Positions 37,301 through 50,900 of a DNA stretch of 64,000 nt are shown here, piece after piece. Location: NCBI GenBank assembly GCA_034687125.1, contig JAQGBZ010000032.1, forward strand, positions 292,209-356,208. Direction: 5' to 3'. Position 1 is the first letter of the stretch, and each line of letters starts with the position of its first letter. The notes beneath the pieces were generated by a model that searched no databases, was not told where the DNA came from, and was given only the letters and a program-made list of their open reading frames with translations. The DNA comes from Neelides folsomi (Eukaryota; Arthropoda; Collembola; Neelipleona; Neelidae). The translations under genes were made by a program, and so were the position numbers.

Positions 37301-40300
37301 TTAAGTGGAATTATGTTACTAGCCGCTAAAGAAATCGCTAAAGGTAAAATAAGTCAATTATACTTCACTTATCTTTCATTCATTATAACTTTATAATATT
37401 ATAATTTCATTTTAATTGTGATAATTATTTTATTTAATTGCACATTTTGATATTGATCTAATTTAAATAATTAACTTGTAATAAAAGGTAACATGACCAT
37501 TGGAGATCTTGTGATGGTGAACGGTCTTTTATTCCAACTATCCGTCCCGCTTGGATTCTTGGGCTCCGTGTACAGAGAAGTACGTCAAGCGATGATTGAC
37601 ATGACGACCCTCTTTGCCCTCCTCTCAGTCAAAACGAAGATACAGGTGAGGAGTTTTTCACACTCGGTCCACCATTTCCTCCCGATTCCCATCAGGGGCT
37701 CTTTGGTCCGTAAACGAGTATCACCACTCACGGAATCATTCAAACTCCAACGAGAAAGAAGTGAATTAAGACGAGTGGATTTGCATCCTTAACATCCACT
37801 TAAACTCTTCATTTCCCAGTCATAAAAGAACGAGGTGTTTAATTACATAGTGGGTACATCCCTTGTTTTTGAAATTAATACTTTAAGTGGTGAGATCTTG
37901 ATCTGATGGTTAAGGCTGAGAATTGAAGACTTTATCACTTCAATCCTTTCAAGTCTTACATTCATTTCATTCATATCTCCTTTTTGAATTAAATGATCAT
38001 CTTTGCTCCTTTTTCATATGCCGTTTATTTATCATATAAAATTAAATTCAATCAAAAAGTAATTAACTTTTATCTTGCATGACTTCTTATTCTTTACTTC
38101 ACATCTCTAGTCTCATTTTAAACGTTTAAGCACTAAACTGTTTAAACATTCGCTTTTTTTCAATTGGAGCATCCATACAATATCTTCAATCTATCTATCT
38201 AAATATATTATTACTCTTTACGCTCATAAACCATAACTTTCTTAGTAAGTTTTTAATTATTTGAAAACTTCACATTAGATAATCATCAGGTGATGATCCC
38301 AAGTTTAAGTTATAAAAAGTTGGCTTTAATGAATGACTTTAAATTTTATCATTATTGTGAATTTACATAAAATGGTTTTTTAAAACTAGGAATAAATGAC
38401 ATTAATGACCGAATTGTTATTGAGGATATTCTTTTATTTTTCTTGTTTTTATATGAAATCTCATTAAAAGTTATACAACTGTTGTATAACACGAGCCCAT
38501 GGAGTGTGCGATTCATGATTTAGACAAGCCGGTGAGGATTTGAATGAAACTTCACTCAAAGTGTGAACGACTTGAACCGGATTAGGATAATAATGGACAA
38601 AAAACTGTGGTTGTGAAGTACAATCAAGTTACATTAATGGGTCCTCTTTAAAAATCCCTAAAAATAGTCGTAGTGACGCAAATCAAGCTTTTGAGTGTTT
38701 CAATTGGTCACCTTTAGCTTCCTCCTTTCTATCACAATTACTCCCACCGAATTACCATAAAGTGTGAGAAAAGAAGAATGAACTCTTGTGAAGACGACGC
38801 AGAAAAGTAGAGGAGCCGGAGGCGCCGTTGCACGGCGGGAGAATTTTTTTATTTGTCATGAAAGTGTTTAATATCTTTAATAGCTTCACGGTTCCTCTTC
38901 CATTGATTCGACGGAGTGACGTGAACAGAAGAATTTTGACGTTTGTTTTTCCTAATAAGATAATTTTTACAGTCAAAGGATTCCGCACCAATTTTACACG
39001 TTGGTCGAGAGAACGCTTCGATTGAATTGAACAACGTCACTTTCGGCTACTTCCCAACGGCCCCGATCCTTAGGAACTTGAGCTTTCGAGTGGAACCGGG
39101 TCAAAAGATTGCCATCGTAGGGGGGTCCGGATCCGGGTAATCTCTGTTCTTTATCTTTCTCATATATCATTTGAGGGCTATTAATTTTCTATGATGAACC
39201 TTTTAATTGTCGGTTCAATCCACTTTGTTTTGACTTGAAGAGCCCGTGCGGAAATGCGAGAGAGTAAATTAGTTATAATGTGGTTCTTTCAGAGGTCACT
39301 TAATTAATGATGTTTGTTCAAGTTTAATTCATCTCAATAAAAAGGTTTCTGTTGAGAGGTTGTAAGATACTAAGAAGCGATATCTGAATGAAATACGACA
39401 TTACTGTTTAATATAGGAAATAAATTACATCTTCAATTTACTTGAAACTTATACAGATTAATCAGATGATTATATAAGTATGAATGAATGATACAAGTTG
39501 TTGCTTTCTTATTGTTAAAAGATATGGGAGTCCGCACGTGCTTTCTCGCTTCAAATCATCTCATTATGTATTCATCCTTTATACTCCATTTTTACGATTT
39601 GTGCATATTATTGTTACTCAGCTCGTTGATTAAAGACGGTTATTGAGAGCATATTATAGGGAGAATTGGTCATTTATATAATCTGGTCTATCTGCTTTTA
39701 CGGTAGTCTTTCCCCTTTCTTATCTTTGAACATGGTAATGTTAACGCTGAAGTGAACTCCAGTAGTAATTAGAGATCACTAGTATTTGTACATTTGATTA
39801 GTAAAGTAGGGATTATATGGATGTGATTAATAGGAACGACGGTATTAATTACAGGCCGTGGGTTACAATTAGCTAATTAATAACATAGGTTGTGAAGGAG
39901 CGGAGGTGAGGAGAATGTGGGATTATGAAGTGTGAATGGAAACGGCCGTGCGTGAATTCTTTGTTGGAAAATTAAAATAAGAGAGTACGTCATGTTCGTA
40001 GGTAATACAATAATAGTGCTTGTCCCATTATCACCAGATATGAGACGTGAATTTTGAATATTCTTTTCCCAAGGGGAAATATAAAAGAAGAGATTGAAAG
40101 TGAATGCCTTGAGGGAAGAACAAAATGAATTTAAAGAGAAGTGAAAGAGAGAAATTCCTCTTATTTCACTCATTGTCAATGTCAAAGAGAAAATGATTAA
40201 AAGGGAGTTATCTAACCTACCTCAAAACATGGACCCATAAAGCTTTGCTTTTAACGGTTGCTGATTCTCTGGATTTTCGTGTTAAATTATAGCCTTATTA

Positions 40301-41988
40301 AACCTTATTGGATGCGTAGTTTTTGGGAGTTTCAAGGTTACTTTTTCCTCCTCTTACTTGTCGTTAGATATGATCACTCACTAGAGGAATTCAAGCTTTC
40401 GAGACTTTAGACCATTAGAGAAATTAATCAAGAGGGGTCTACATGTTTTTTTAAATCATAGTCATATTGTTCAATCAAGGACCGACTTGTATCATGTTAA
40501 GAAAGAAATGACTCATTGATCTCTGAGGAGAACATTGGCTTTTGGCTTTCCAGGGGGTAAAGATAAAGCTCCTGTCTTGAACGAATTTTCAATTTGGAAT
40601 TTTGATAATTTTTTATATATCTTGTGTACCATATAATCATTTTATGCTCATTGATTCTTCTTTTAATTAACATTCTATTATAATTACAATATGCTTACTT
40701 TGCCCTAACATAACAAAAGCCCTTCATGGCAATTCATGTAGTATTCGTATAAATGAGAGGAATGCTCTTTATTGATGTTTACTATTAGGGCTAATAAGTT
40801 TGTATTTGCTTTTATTATTACAGGAAATCTACAATTATTCGACTTCTCTATCGATTCTTTGAACCCCAGGAAGGGTCGATCAAAATAGGTTCAAAGGAAA
40901 TTTCCGAAGTTGACTTGGAATCGTTAAGGAAGTCAATCGCTATCGTACCACAGGTGACGAACACTTGGAACTTGATACATAAAAATAAATATATTAAGCC
41001 TGTGTACCAGAAGTTCTACAAATAAACAATTATTTTAATGTTTGTATTTCATGGTAAACTTTTTTTGAATGTTGTAGGACTGTGTCTTATTTCATGACAC
41101 GATTGGTTATAACCTCAAATATGGGAATTTGAATGCAAGTGATGAGGAGATGAAGGAGGCAGCTCAGATGTCAAATCTCCATGAAGCAATTCAAAGGTGG
41201 CCAAAGGGATATTCGACCCAAGTTGGTGAACGAGGCCTTAAATTATCTGGTGGAGAAAAACAACGTGTGGCAATTGCAAGGGCCATTCTTAAGGAAACTC
41301 CTATACTAATATTTGATGAAGCAACGTCCTCCCTCGATTCTATTACAGAAATGGTCAGTATGCATTCCTAGTTTTTACTTAACAATGGTAATTCCTTACA
41401 GCTTTGACAGATTTAGATGTAAATAAGAAGATTAAAGAAAACCTTTGAAGCCCTTTAGTTAAGAACTGTTTGGCCCTTTTCCTAGGTTCCGCGTCAAGAA
41501 TATTTATGGACAGTACATAATATACTCGTACTTAAATACACCCATTCCTATATTTGTAAATATTGGTCTCATCAATCAGCACCTTTCAGAATTTTTTGCT
41601 TTTAGGGAATTTTGTTATTAGATAGTCTGAATGAATTTCTTGATATTTTGAGATTATTCGTTAGCTTGAATTATTCCTCGGAAGTTGTTCATGGGACATA
41701 CCTGTATTCTATTCTAGGTATAGGTACAAGGTGAAATGGAACATTGTAATGCAATAGTTTACATTCTTACAGAACATACTGGAAGCACTGAAAAAGGCTT
41801 CGGCCGGGAAGACATCCATTTGGATAGCCCACCGTCTCTCCACCGTTCAAGACGCCGATGAAATTCTGGTTCTCGAGAACGGTTGCATCATTGACCGCGG
41901 ATCCCACAACGAGCTCCTGCAGAGGAAGTCGCCGTTGTACTTTTCACTCTGGGCCACTCAGAACAACACGAAAGGGATTGACAAATAA
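34340..41988 (+). CDS. ABCB7: Mitochondrial ABC half-transporter ABCB7
   Basis: Exons: 34340..34510, 36022..36168, 36252..36435, 36537..36703, 36764..36865, 36992..37343, 37488..37645, 38973..39136, 40824..40953, 41078..41353, 41773..41988. All phases fit; 688 residues. It exports a glutathione-linked sulfur or iron-sulfur species from mitochondria for cytosolic Fe-S assembly. Exon 1 encodes a presequence without acidic residues near its start ([17 protein letters not shown]). The membrane domain has [40 protein letters not shown] and [20 protein letters not shown]. The nucleotide domain has Walker A GGSGSGKST across introns 8/9, [16 protein letters not shown], Walker [13 protein letters not shown] and the H-loop in WIAHRLSTV. 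Introns 37646-38972 and 39137-40823 hold nothing recognised. Intron 1 contains SETD4. The vertebrate protein is about 60 residues longer, with a Cys-containing tail missing here. Confidence 0.95.
34792..36021 (+). CDS. SETD4: SETD4-type SET-domain protein, intronless, nested in ABCB7 intron 1
   Basis: A single 409-residue open frame from ATG 34792 to TAG 36019-36021. SETD4 is a SET-domain lysine methyltransferase of the LSMT/SETD3/SETD6 group. Seen: [11 protein letters not shown] at the start, [39 protein letters not shown] (the NHS-type cofactor motif), and [17 protein letters not shown] (the YGPH..N..L...YGF signature). A helical Rubisco-LSMT-like substrate domain follows. The stop codon provides the AG acceptor for ABCB7 exon 2, and the two frames are in register. 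No introns are present, unlike vertebrate SETD4, so a retrogene origin is plausible. The promoter must lie in 34511-34791. No obvious polyadenylation signal is seen before ABCB7 exon 3. Confidence 0.92.
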   Translation: MDSKPSLSTSGRIKRLNCCEENITILKWLHKRSRDFQKGDIAPANFYFINSKGEENYYRGFSARSSICKGSNILTLPEKLLITSNEFSSELFQKLSILEESEGCKVEIQDKFALFLFLQLENGDNGNNEYSPYLKTLPKSFSELPAYIDSFEELPFPPYCKSLIKDQLNKIRKSYEIFKKIKTDLCYEKYKYSWFAVYTRSVFYSNNGEKEMALAPYFDLFNHSSDPNTSTIFDAKSKSYVITATSNIKKNEEITISYGPHPNYKLWIDYGFVPNFNSHNFIPLKFEELKNEFWLMDTMKDLRKKNFIEKNRFNLELNLLHGHEMSSNLLFLIQSFFWNPKFSFYDFSLNSQNVPTTKVKEIMKEIVLRELNKHKTCLSLLSSNSKSASLETAEQFLTNSIIFLMGFKL

Positions 41989-44900
41989 AATTATCGTAAA
42001 ACGCTCCCACTTATTATTTATTGGGTTCAACATCGATGTGCGTCAGTTTAAAGGGATTTTTATTTTTTACAAAGTTTAAAGTATGTAAATATAGATATAA
42101 TCGATCTTATAATTTACTAGTAAGTAAAAACTACAAGTTTAGTTATTTATGCACATAATTTGTAGATGCATCTACGTCCGCTCAATAGATTAGACTTGCA
42201 GAAAAGGAAATAGTGAATTATCAAGTAGAGATGATGGAAACTTCCTTCCATGATGTTTACCTGAAATAAGTGCGAAATTTTCCAAATGAATCTTTCTATG
42301 ATTATATATGGTTTTTCTATTAAGCTTCCTACGGTGCTAGCCAATTACAATCGTGAAAGGTTTTGAGAAGAGTTAGAAGTCTTCAAACTAATTGCCCATT
42401 TGCATTCGCTCCATTTGAGCCAATCATGGTAGTTCAATGAGAAAGGAAGAAATTCATGAATTCGTAATAGATTACATAGGATTCTACCATTATTCTACCA
42501 TTCATATTTAATGATTTTGTTTAACTTCAACCTACTTTAAATTACTTATTACGTATAGAATACTTACCCAGTTATAAAACACAAATAGTATCATTTCAGA
42601 ATTAGGCTTTTGAAATTTGTCAAGGTTGTCATTTACGATCAATGAAGAATTAATTATTCAAATGGAGTTCCAGATTTAAGCTGAGCACAACTTGAAAGCA
42701 TATGTATTTAAGCCCAAGCAGGGATTATTAAGTACTTATTTACTTATTAAATGTTTGCCTGACCTACCTGAACTCGTTCATGGTTGGCTTTTTTTTATTA
42801 GAAAGCACGACATTCTTAGACTTTGACCTTTATTTTAACTCAAATATGTAGCTGCGCTTGGGACTCGTTATGATCGCAAATCTTGTAAATTTTTGCTATG
42901 TAGGTGAGAAGTCGAGGAGCTTCGGAAGAATTCTTATTGAATGCAGATGGGACGTGCAAACTGCACAGAGTCACTGTGCACATCACACCTTCCTTTATTT
43001 ATTTACATGGCATGAGAGAAAGAAGAAAGAATGTGTGAAATGAGCCAACGGACCCTCGCGACTTTCTTGCAGTTAAATTAATTACATCCGTCGTTTGTAT
43101 TAATTAAATCCACAGGTTTGGAAGATGACCGCTATTAATTATGAGTAAATTTTTATTTTATAATTGACAAGAACAAGTTTAGAAAATGAAATTCAACCGC
43201 CACGTCCTAGTAATCCAAATGAGGATGAAATTTTTGACGAGAAAGACAAAAACATTTTATTCTAATGAAATTCGTAATTTATATTAGCTACAAAAGTAGT
43301 TTTAACTGACATTAAGACGACTCTAGTGGCTCGAGGTGGAGAAACGGGATTTGGGGGCATTTAGACTGAATGATTGATTATTCATGAATATTTAAATTTA
43401 AGTTGGATCTGATTGGGACGAACATGACAGTTCACTTTGTTTCCCCAAGTTTTCTAACTCATTATGGTAATAAAGGTCAGTTTACTTGGCTGAAACAATG
43501 AAATCTTCAATGTTAAGGTACGATTTAAAAACACCAATTATTGTGAATCTATTGGGTCATTCTTAGCAAAACGAGGCATTTTGGTGTAGTTAAATGACAA
43601 TAAGGAAGGTGTAAATGAATACTCTTCTATAGTGAATGCTCGCAGTAGTGTTATTTGAATCATGTTACGATCCAACAACTACCATAATACATATTTTCCA
43701 CCGAGATCTCACTATGTACGATAATTAGAGTGGAGCCGAAGCAAAGGATCTAAATGGTATAAATTAAAGATAAAACTCGTAGACTGAAAGATTTGTGGAA
43801 TGAAAGGTGAAAGGACATTTATTGATGAGAAAGATTAATCCTACTTGGATTTCTAAAAGAAGAGTTATGATATAGAAAACTTGCATAAAACTTTTAATTC
43901 TTCCCCTTTTACTTTAACAACTTTAATGGCGTCTTTCGTTTTCTTATGCACATAAAGTTTTTTTTACTTGTTTTCTAATCGAGTTGTCTCAAAAGTTTAT
44001 TTGAGCCAATTCCCTTTTATGACAGGGATTGACGATGAGTTGAACACTTTAATCTTGAACAGCTTCGATCGCGTTGATCTTTTCATCCACGACGGTAATT
44101 ACAAGTTATCAAACAAACTAACTTCATATCTCTTAATCCATCGCCTCAAAGATCTACAAGTTTTTAGAATTGGGGGGAAGGAAACTTGCGACGAAATCCA
44201 ATGCCATCTGAAAATAATAATATTTATTTGGCCAATTTTCTTTTATGTAAACCCATAATAATATGTAAAATAATAGCCCGTGTTCATTTTAATGATATTG
44301 TCTTTTTATATAAAATAAATTCATAACGATAAGCATTGATTGACTGTTATCAAATTCATGTTAACACAATAGATGGGAAATGAATTATGCAAGGGTTTTG
44401 AATTGACTTCTCCCTTTTGATGTATTTACGATGAATATTTCTCTTCAAATTGAAAGAGTTGATTGGAGGTGAATATAAATTAGAGAATCGTGATATGAAT
44501 TTTGAATTTCGTTTCATTATTTTAAAAGGGAATGTGCATTAATAAAGTAGGAGAAATTTGCTGCAAAGCGGAAAAGGGAGCTTGTCGTAGAACAATGACC
44601 CAATTCTTTCTGAGGTTGGGTCGGGCAGCAGTTACGACTCCTTAACCTATCACAAGGTTTTCCCTAATAGAGTTGGAACACATATTTGACTCTTCTTCAT
44701 CGAATGAACCGAAAGTGGGTAAATGAAAGAGGGAATGAAGTTATGAGCAGATTCTTGTTTCTCATGCCAAATAAATCCAACCCTCACTTCCAAATATATT
44801 GAGGCAGGAAGGACTTATTAGCATTTTTATCCATTAAAACCTGCATGAAACCTGGGCCTTCCCATTCCTATCAAATTTCTCCATAAACTTTGAATATTTT

Positions 44901-47900
44901 GACTTCCTCTTCTTATTCGCTTCCTCCCAAGTCCACCTTCATCTATAAGCATGTCGATGATCTTCTAAAATAAGATAAGCTTACATGTGCTCTACATTCA
45001 TTTAATTAGAGCTTACTTAGTTTAGAAATAACTTTTAATTTACACATTAGGACCAAATTACTCTTATTTACTAACTTATTTATTATGTAGCTTAATTTTT
45101 AATTACTAGAATTGCACAACTTAAATAGTAAATAATCAATGCGTAAATAATAAATATGTAAGCAGTGTGTATGTTCGAATGCACATTAAATTAGACATAA
45201 TACATTAATAATAAATGATAGATTTTGAGATCCGTCATAAATAAAAAGTGACAATTGCTTCTCATGATAAGCGATGTGCTTAAGCGAACTGCGCACAAAT
45301 TTTTGCAAATTATAAGACGTAGAAGCCATATAGCTCTTAAACTCTTACATAAAAGTACTTGTAAAGAGGAATAAAGTCTTTGGAAGTCATGAAGAATGAA
45401 TGTCATTTGGGGGGCGGAATACGTCATATTTTTTTTCTTAATAAAATTATGAAAATGGGGGTAAATTGAGTTTGGAAAGCCGAAACAGAAGCCCATCAAT
45501 TGTGTGTGGGGGAGTGGAAAACGCTACAGGTTGTACGTAGCGTAGAATGTCTAGGAACTAACCTATCTCAAGGAGAGAGATGGAGAGGCTGTGCAGACCC
45601 TGCACGCATCCTCATCATTATTATGACACATCCATTCCGCGAGTAAAAACTTGGGGAAGGGTAGGGTTGCTTCAAAGTCATTTCCTTCACACCTCGTTTG
45701 CTCCCAGCGTTAGAGGACGAGAGGTTGCCCACCTCAGCCCAAGACAGATATTAACCATCCGAACTTCACAACCCATCAATCATCCAATGCTCAAATACCC
45801 CATTCATTCCACCACACATGAACATTAAGAGGGGATTCCTTAAATTAAGAGAGGGTTTCTTAAGATTCTTAATTTTGCCAAGGTCTGTGCTAAATGTCTG
45901 GGCCTTCAAAGTAAAATGTTATGATCGATATTTTTAAAATTGAATAATTTAATAGTTCATGGGAATGAGCTCATGTTTAACTTCCAGACTAGTTTGGCTC
46001 AATGTTCCTTTTGTTGTGCTAGGTTAGGAGTTTGAAGAATGCCGACTTGGAAGCCTTTTTAACATTTTCACTTCCAACCTTTAAAATTTCATTATTGATT
46101 TAGCTTGAAAATGGAAACAGTATTTTTGCTAAAGTCTACATAACTTTACATAGATTTGGAAGAGAGAAATTTCACTTTTGCAAACGAGCGCTATATAAAC
46201 TATAAATGGAATGATTATATTACAAACATGATACATTTTATTGCATCAAAGCACAAGGCTGAGATTTAAAAGATTTAGAATCAAAAACACATCTTCACTC
46301 TTAATATGCATATCTATCTAAACAGATGGGCTTCATAAAGGTCAAAGGTAAAGGAGGATGCGTATCATGGCGTCTTTACAAAAATGAGGATCTTGAACCT
46401 TTAACGGCCGATAATACATACATTCTCAATGAAAGCCCTTTCTATGCAAAGTGTGGTAAAAGATTAAGTTGTTTGTTTGGAAAAGGCTAATAAAAGAATG
46501 TTCAAATGTCGATTGTTCATGTTCGCTCTCCATCAATTCTATTTCTGCTTTCAAATTCATGAAAGTAATATGATTGGTATATCTATTAGTTTATGTAATT
46601 CGCCAAATCATCAGCATAGTAGAAGTCTGTTAGTTATTGAAGTGGATATGTTACTCGCTTTGTCTCCTCTTTTTAAGCGGTTTAGGAATGACGTCGAACT
46701 TGCATGATAATACATATTTGCCTGTTGTCTCGAGAAGAGTAAACATGAGAACGGAACTCAAGACGCAAGCCTATGAAAACGGCGGAAAAGTCCCGACCTG
46801 CCTCAATGTCAAATGAAGATCATTTGAAGAATCCATTTAACATGAGTGGATCGAACCGACATGGAAGCAATAGGAAAACCTTCACTCACTCTCATACATA
46901 TGGTGAAAAGCAAATGATGAATCTCTTCAGCTCAACCGATGCGCAATTTCATATAAGCCCCATTCATCCAACAACCTTCGGCTATTAACTCCTGTTTATA
47001 ATACACTTCATAATAACACTAATATGATAAGTTGTGGAGAACTTCTTTCTTTATATCTTTATCTACTCAACTATCAACATGAATCATTCACTTGACATTC
47101 GACTGTGGTGTCATTCTCGTTCTGTTATTTTCATATTCCCTGATTGACATTTCTGTTATTAATTAACCATATTTTGCATTTTCTTGCCGAGTCGTCGATA
47201 AGTCACGAAATTGAACCGTGTTTTTAAAGGTTTATGAGGCAAGTAAGGTACGCATTTAGAATTATTTTTATCCAAGCTTGATTATCAATTTAATAAGATT
47301 CCCTTATCTTCGACTAGAGTAGAGTTTCATGTAGAGTGAGAGTTTCATGAAAAAGCTAATTTATGCTACAATCATTATTCAATACCTCGACGTATTCAAG
47401 TTCAAGGGATGAAAATGGTAAAAAATGTTATGTGAGTTGATTGCTGAACGAGTTAAAATGCTTATAGGAGCTTAATGTTCATAATTATAAAAATCTTCTT
47501 TTTATGTGATTGCATAATTTTGGCTCTTGATTTAATAGAATGTGAGTATGACTTGGCACTTGATAAATAATTTTGCGATTTCGTCTACATTGTATAGCTT
47601 GTTTCATATTACATGCGAACTATTTTCAATAAATAAATATTTCGTGTTTGTGACTTATTCAAATTACAAGATTTGTATTTATTTTCTGCACAACTAGTAC
47701 ATACATAATATCTGTGCTTGATTGTTTATTTAGACTTTATTATATGGTAGCCTGGTTTATTATTTTTGTATCGTTTTAATGATACTTTTAATAGGATATT
47801 AAATACGCCAGTGTTTTTATTTGGGTATAATTTGGAACCATGTTTCATATATTGAAATATGAATACTTTATTAGAAATAATTTGGCTCGGTTATGCGTGT

Positions 47901-50900
47901 ATTTTACGAGTTTTATACAATCCAACACTTATGAATGAAACACGATGTGAGAAATATATCATTGTTCATATTCATGACATGTTTATTTTCTCTTGAGCAA
48001 AAAAATATGACGATATGTCGTATAAGATTATGAGGTCATTTAGAGCCATAACATTTATTTAACTTGTTTACAAAGTTGAACTCTTCTCCGATCCTTTTTC
48101 TTCGATCTCTATAAATGAGAGTTGCAGATAAGGGTCTGGCACTCATAAGAATAAAATGTAAGTTGAAGACTATTGAGGTAGGATATGGATAAAAGAAAGT
48201 CCCAAGTTGTTCTGTACATATTTGATGTTCATTTTGAGTAATGATAAGTACAGGTTTTTCAAGCCAGCATGCAACATGTCTCATTAAAGTGAAGTTGAAA
48301 TGAATCTTCCTATGCTATTGTCGTATGTAAGTAGTTGCTTCAATTCTCTCTTCCAACTAGGCGAATTTGGCTCTGTTAGTAAATAAATGGAAACGAGCCT
48401 TGTATGCGTCAACTCGCGTGGATGGCTTGGAATCTCTGCGAATTTATAGAAAGTCGTACCAGCACAGTCTCATCTGTCAACGATCATTTCCAATCATTTT
48501 TATATTATAAACTTTCTTTGTATTTATTTTTCTATTAACACCAAGTTTGCATACAGTGCCTTCTTCAATTAATAATAATAATAAACACGAGAAAAAATAA
48601 TTGGAAATGAATCAGAGTTATTTGTACGCATAATTATAATGTTAGAACATTTCCCTTTGAGTATCATCATAACAAGTATGTAAAGTTGTGATGACATATG
48701 GAAATGATGGAGACTTTGATTTAAATAAGCTATTTACTTTTAGTGACATTATAGTTAGTACACACATTAGCCATACAAAAAACATACTGGTTTCATTTAT
48801 TACCTTTTTTAATTATAATTCCGCATTTCCACACAAAATTAAACTTCTCAAGTTTAATTCTTATCTGATCAAATAACCTGCTTAGCAAACTTTAAACTAA
48901 AAGTTCCGACTCTCACAACACATGCCCTTTTCATAATATTCCCAATATTGGTTTTTTATCTGAGGTAGAAGTAGTAAGCATTTAATGTTTTGATGTAATT
49001 TCCAACAAATAACTCAGAAATGGGGAAATACAAATTGTAGAGAGCCATTAAATTCTCATTGAAATGCCGAGTGAAAACTGTCAATTGTCATTTCTACACG
49101 AAGAAGATGTAAAAATTGAGCACACAACACCGGTCTGACCTGAAGTGCAGAAACAGTTCATGGAATATTTATCGAGAACGGCAGAGATGTCTCATATCAA
49201 ATGCATCAAGTAGCCCAAAAGAAATTGAGAGTAGTATTTGTATGGATGAGGATGAATTGTGAAGAGATTATTTAACCAGATTTCATTCCCTGAAGAACCA
49301 TTTATCCCCGCTTATTACGGGTAAGTATGGGCCATAAGTAGTCTTATGATGATTTTATGAACATGTGCAATCATACAGAACATACATAATAATTCGAGCG
49401 AAAACTGGAGATTTGCATAAGGAATAATAAATGAACAAGAGTTGGGAGTACACATGCGTTCGGCCCTGATAAATAGAAAAGAATCCCGCACCAAGTTGTT
49501 GAGCCGAGTGAGTGAGTGTTTGAAGGGGAATGTAAAGGATATTAAGGAAGGTTAGTTTGGGAGAATCAATACAATTATAATATGGTAGAATGCTTCATAT
49601 GCCCCGGCTTCCAAAAAGAAATCAATTTGTACAGCTACTCGTGTCCATTCAAAGCACTCTAAACTTTTAATGTTATTTATCTTTGAGACGATCAAATATG
49701 AATTTTACTCTCATCCTACACAATAGGATTTTAAGGTTCAAAATGGGATCTAATTGTGTTATATTCATATCACTTATTGTTTCTTACATATAGAGATTAA
49801 TACGCCGCTCCATGTCTCCATTTACTTAGCTCTTTTTGAAATAAAATTCCAGGAGGGGAGTTTTTAGTATGGTAGGTCAAGAGAGTCGATGGATTCCCCC
49901 CAACATTACTCATAAATGTCCCAAATAGGAGGCGTGAAGTTCTTTAATTGAGACTTAATGTACCCACCGACTTGATTCCAAGAACTGCTGGCCTCTGGAC
50001 TTATTGGATTAAGAAGGAAATGAAGGGGTTGTTTAAGCCCGTGAGTCTCGGGTTCTAAGAATAATTTTTGTCTTTATCCTTCCTTCATTGGTGACAATCC
50101 GTCAATAAACCCCTTCCCAACACTCATTCACAGAGAATTGAAAATTTGTTCCTCGTGGTTCGATAAGTATTTGATTCATTTCTCAGACAGACTTCCAGAC
50201 ATTGAACTTTTGATGCTTCCTCAATGATATTTTTAACATTTTCTTTTATGTCGCGCATTAACCTAATGTATTTTAATGCCTAGCTTGATAATATTCGTGT
50301 GATTCAAAACACTGCTCACTAATTTATCAATGTATGATGAACACATGCTATATATCTGTACATATGTTCGTATTTAAGTCATTTAGTAAGTACATCATGT
50401 ACATAGTACACGTATATATGATATGATAATGAAAACTAAGAAACATAAAATTAAGCCTGAACATTGAAATGTATTAAATAATTGGTAATAGAATAGATAA
50501 TTGAAAACGTATTGGTCAAGAGGATCTTGAACTTTTAACGTGCCATCGTCAACATATAAGATTTGTGTACTAATCCTTTCGAAAATTCAAAATGCTCAGA
50601 ATTCGGCTTTTGATGTTTCAGTTTAGCTTCTTATTTTACATTTCAATGTTAAATCAATGTCATTTTAATAACATATGTCCGTTCAAGACTACATATAACT
50701 TTAAATTCACAGTTCAATAAGTTAAAAACGATACTACTCGTATAAAGGCCCAAAATTGAAAATTAAGTATCTAGAAATAATTAAGTATCTTTACCTGTAG
50801 ATTATAAGTATTTAATAAACGTATATTACCCAAAGTAATGATTTAAATTCTATCTGAATGTCCAACTAGCTCACCATATTTTAATACAAAAGTTACACAT

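Noticed and set aside
39877-40185. 102-codon minus-strand frame in ABCB7 intron 8
   Set aside because: No family features; low-complexity hydrophobic translation of AT-rich intron sequence.
45580-45828. 82-codon plus-strand frame as a first exon of the zinc-finger gene
   Set aside because: Its donor-like site has the wrong phase for the acceptor at 54340 (an immediate stop results), and the frame has no family features.
44100-48300. Several short open frames in the gene-free stretch
   Set aside because: All are under 105 codons, unrelated to each other, with no matched splice sites and biased low-complexity translations.
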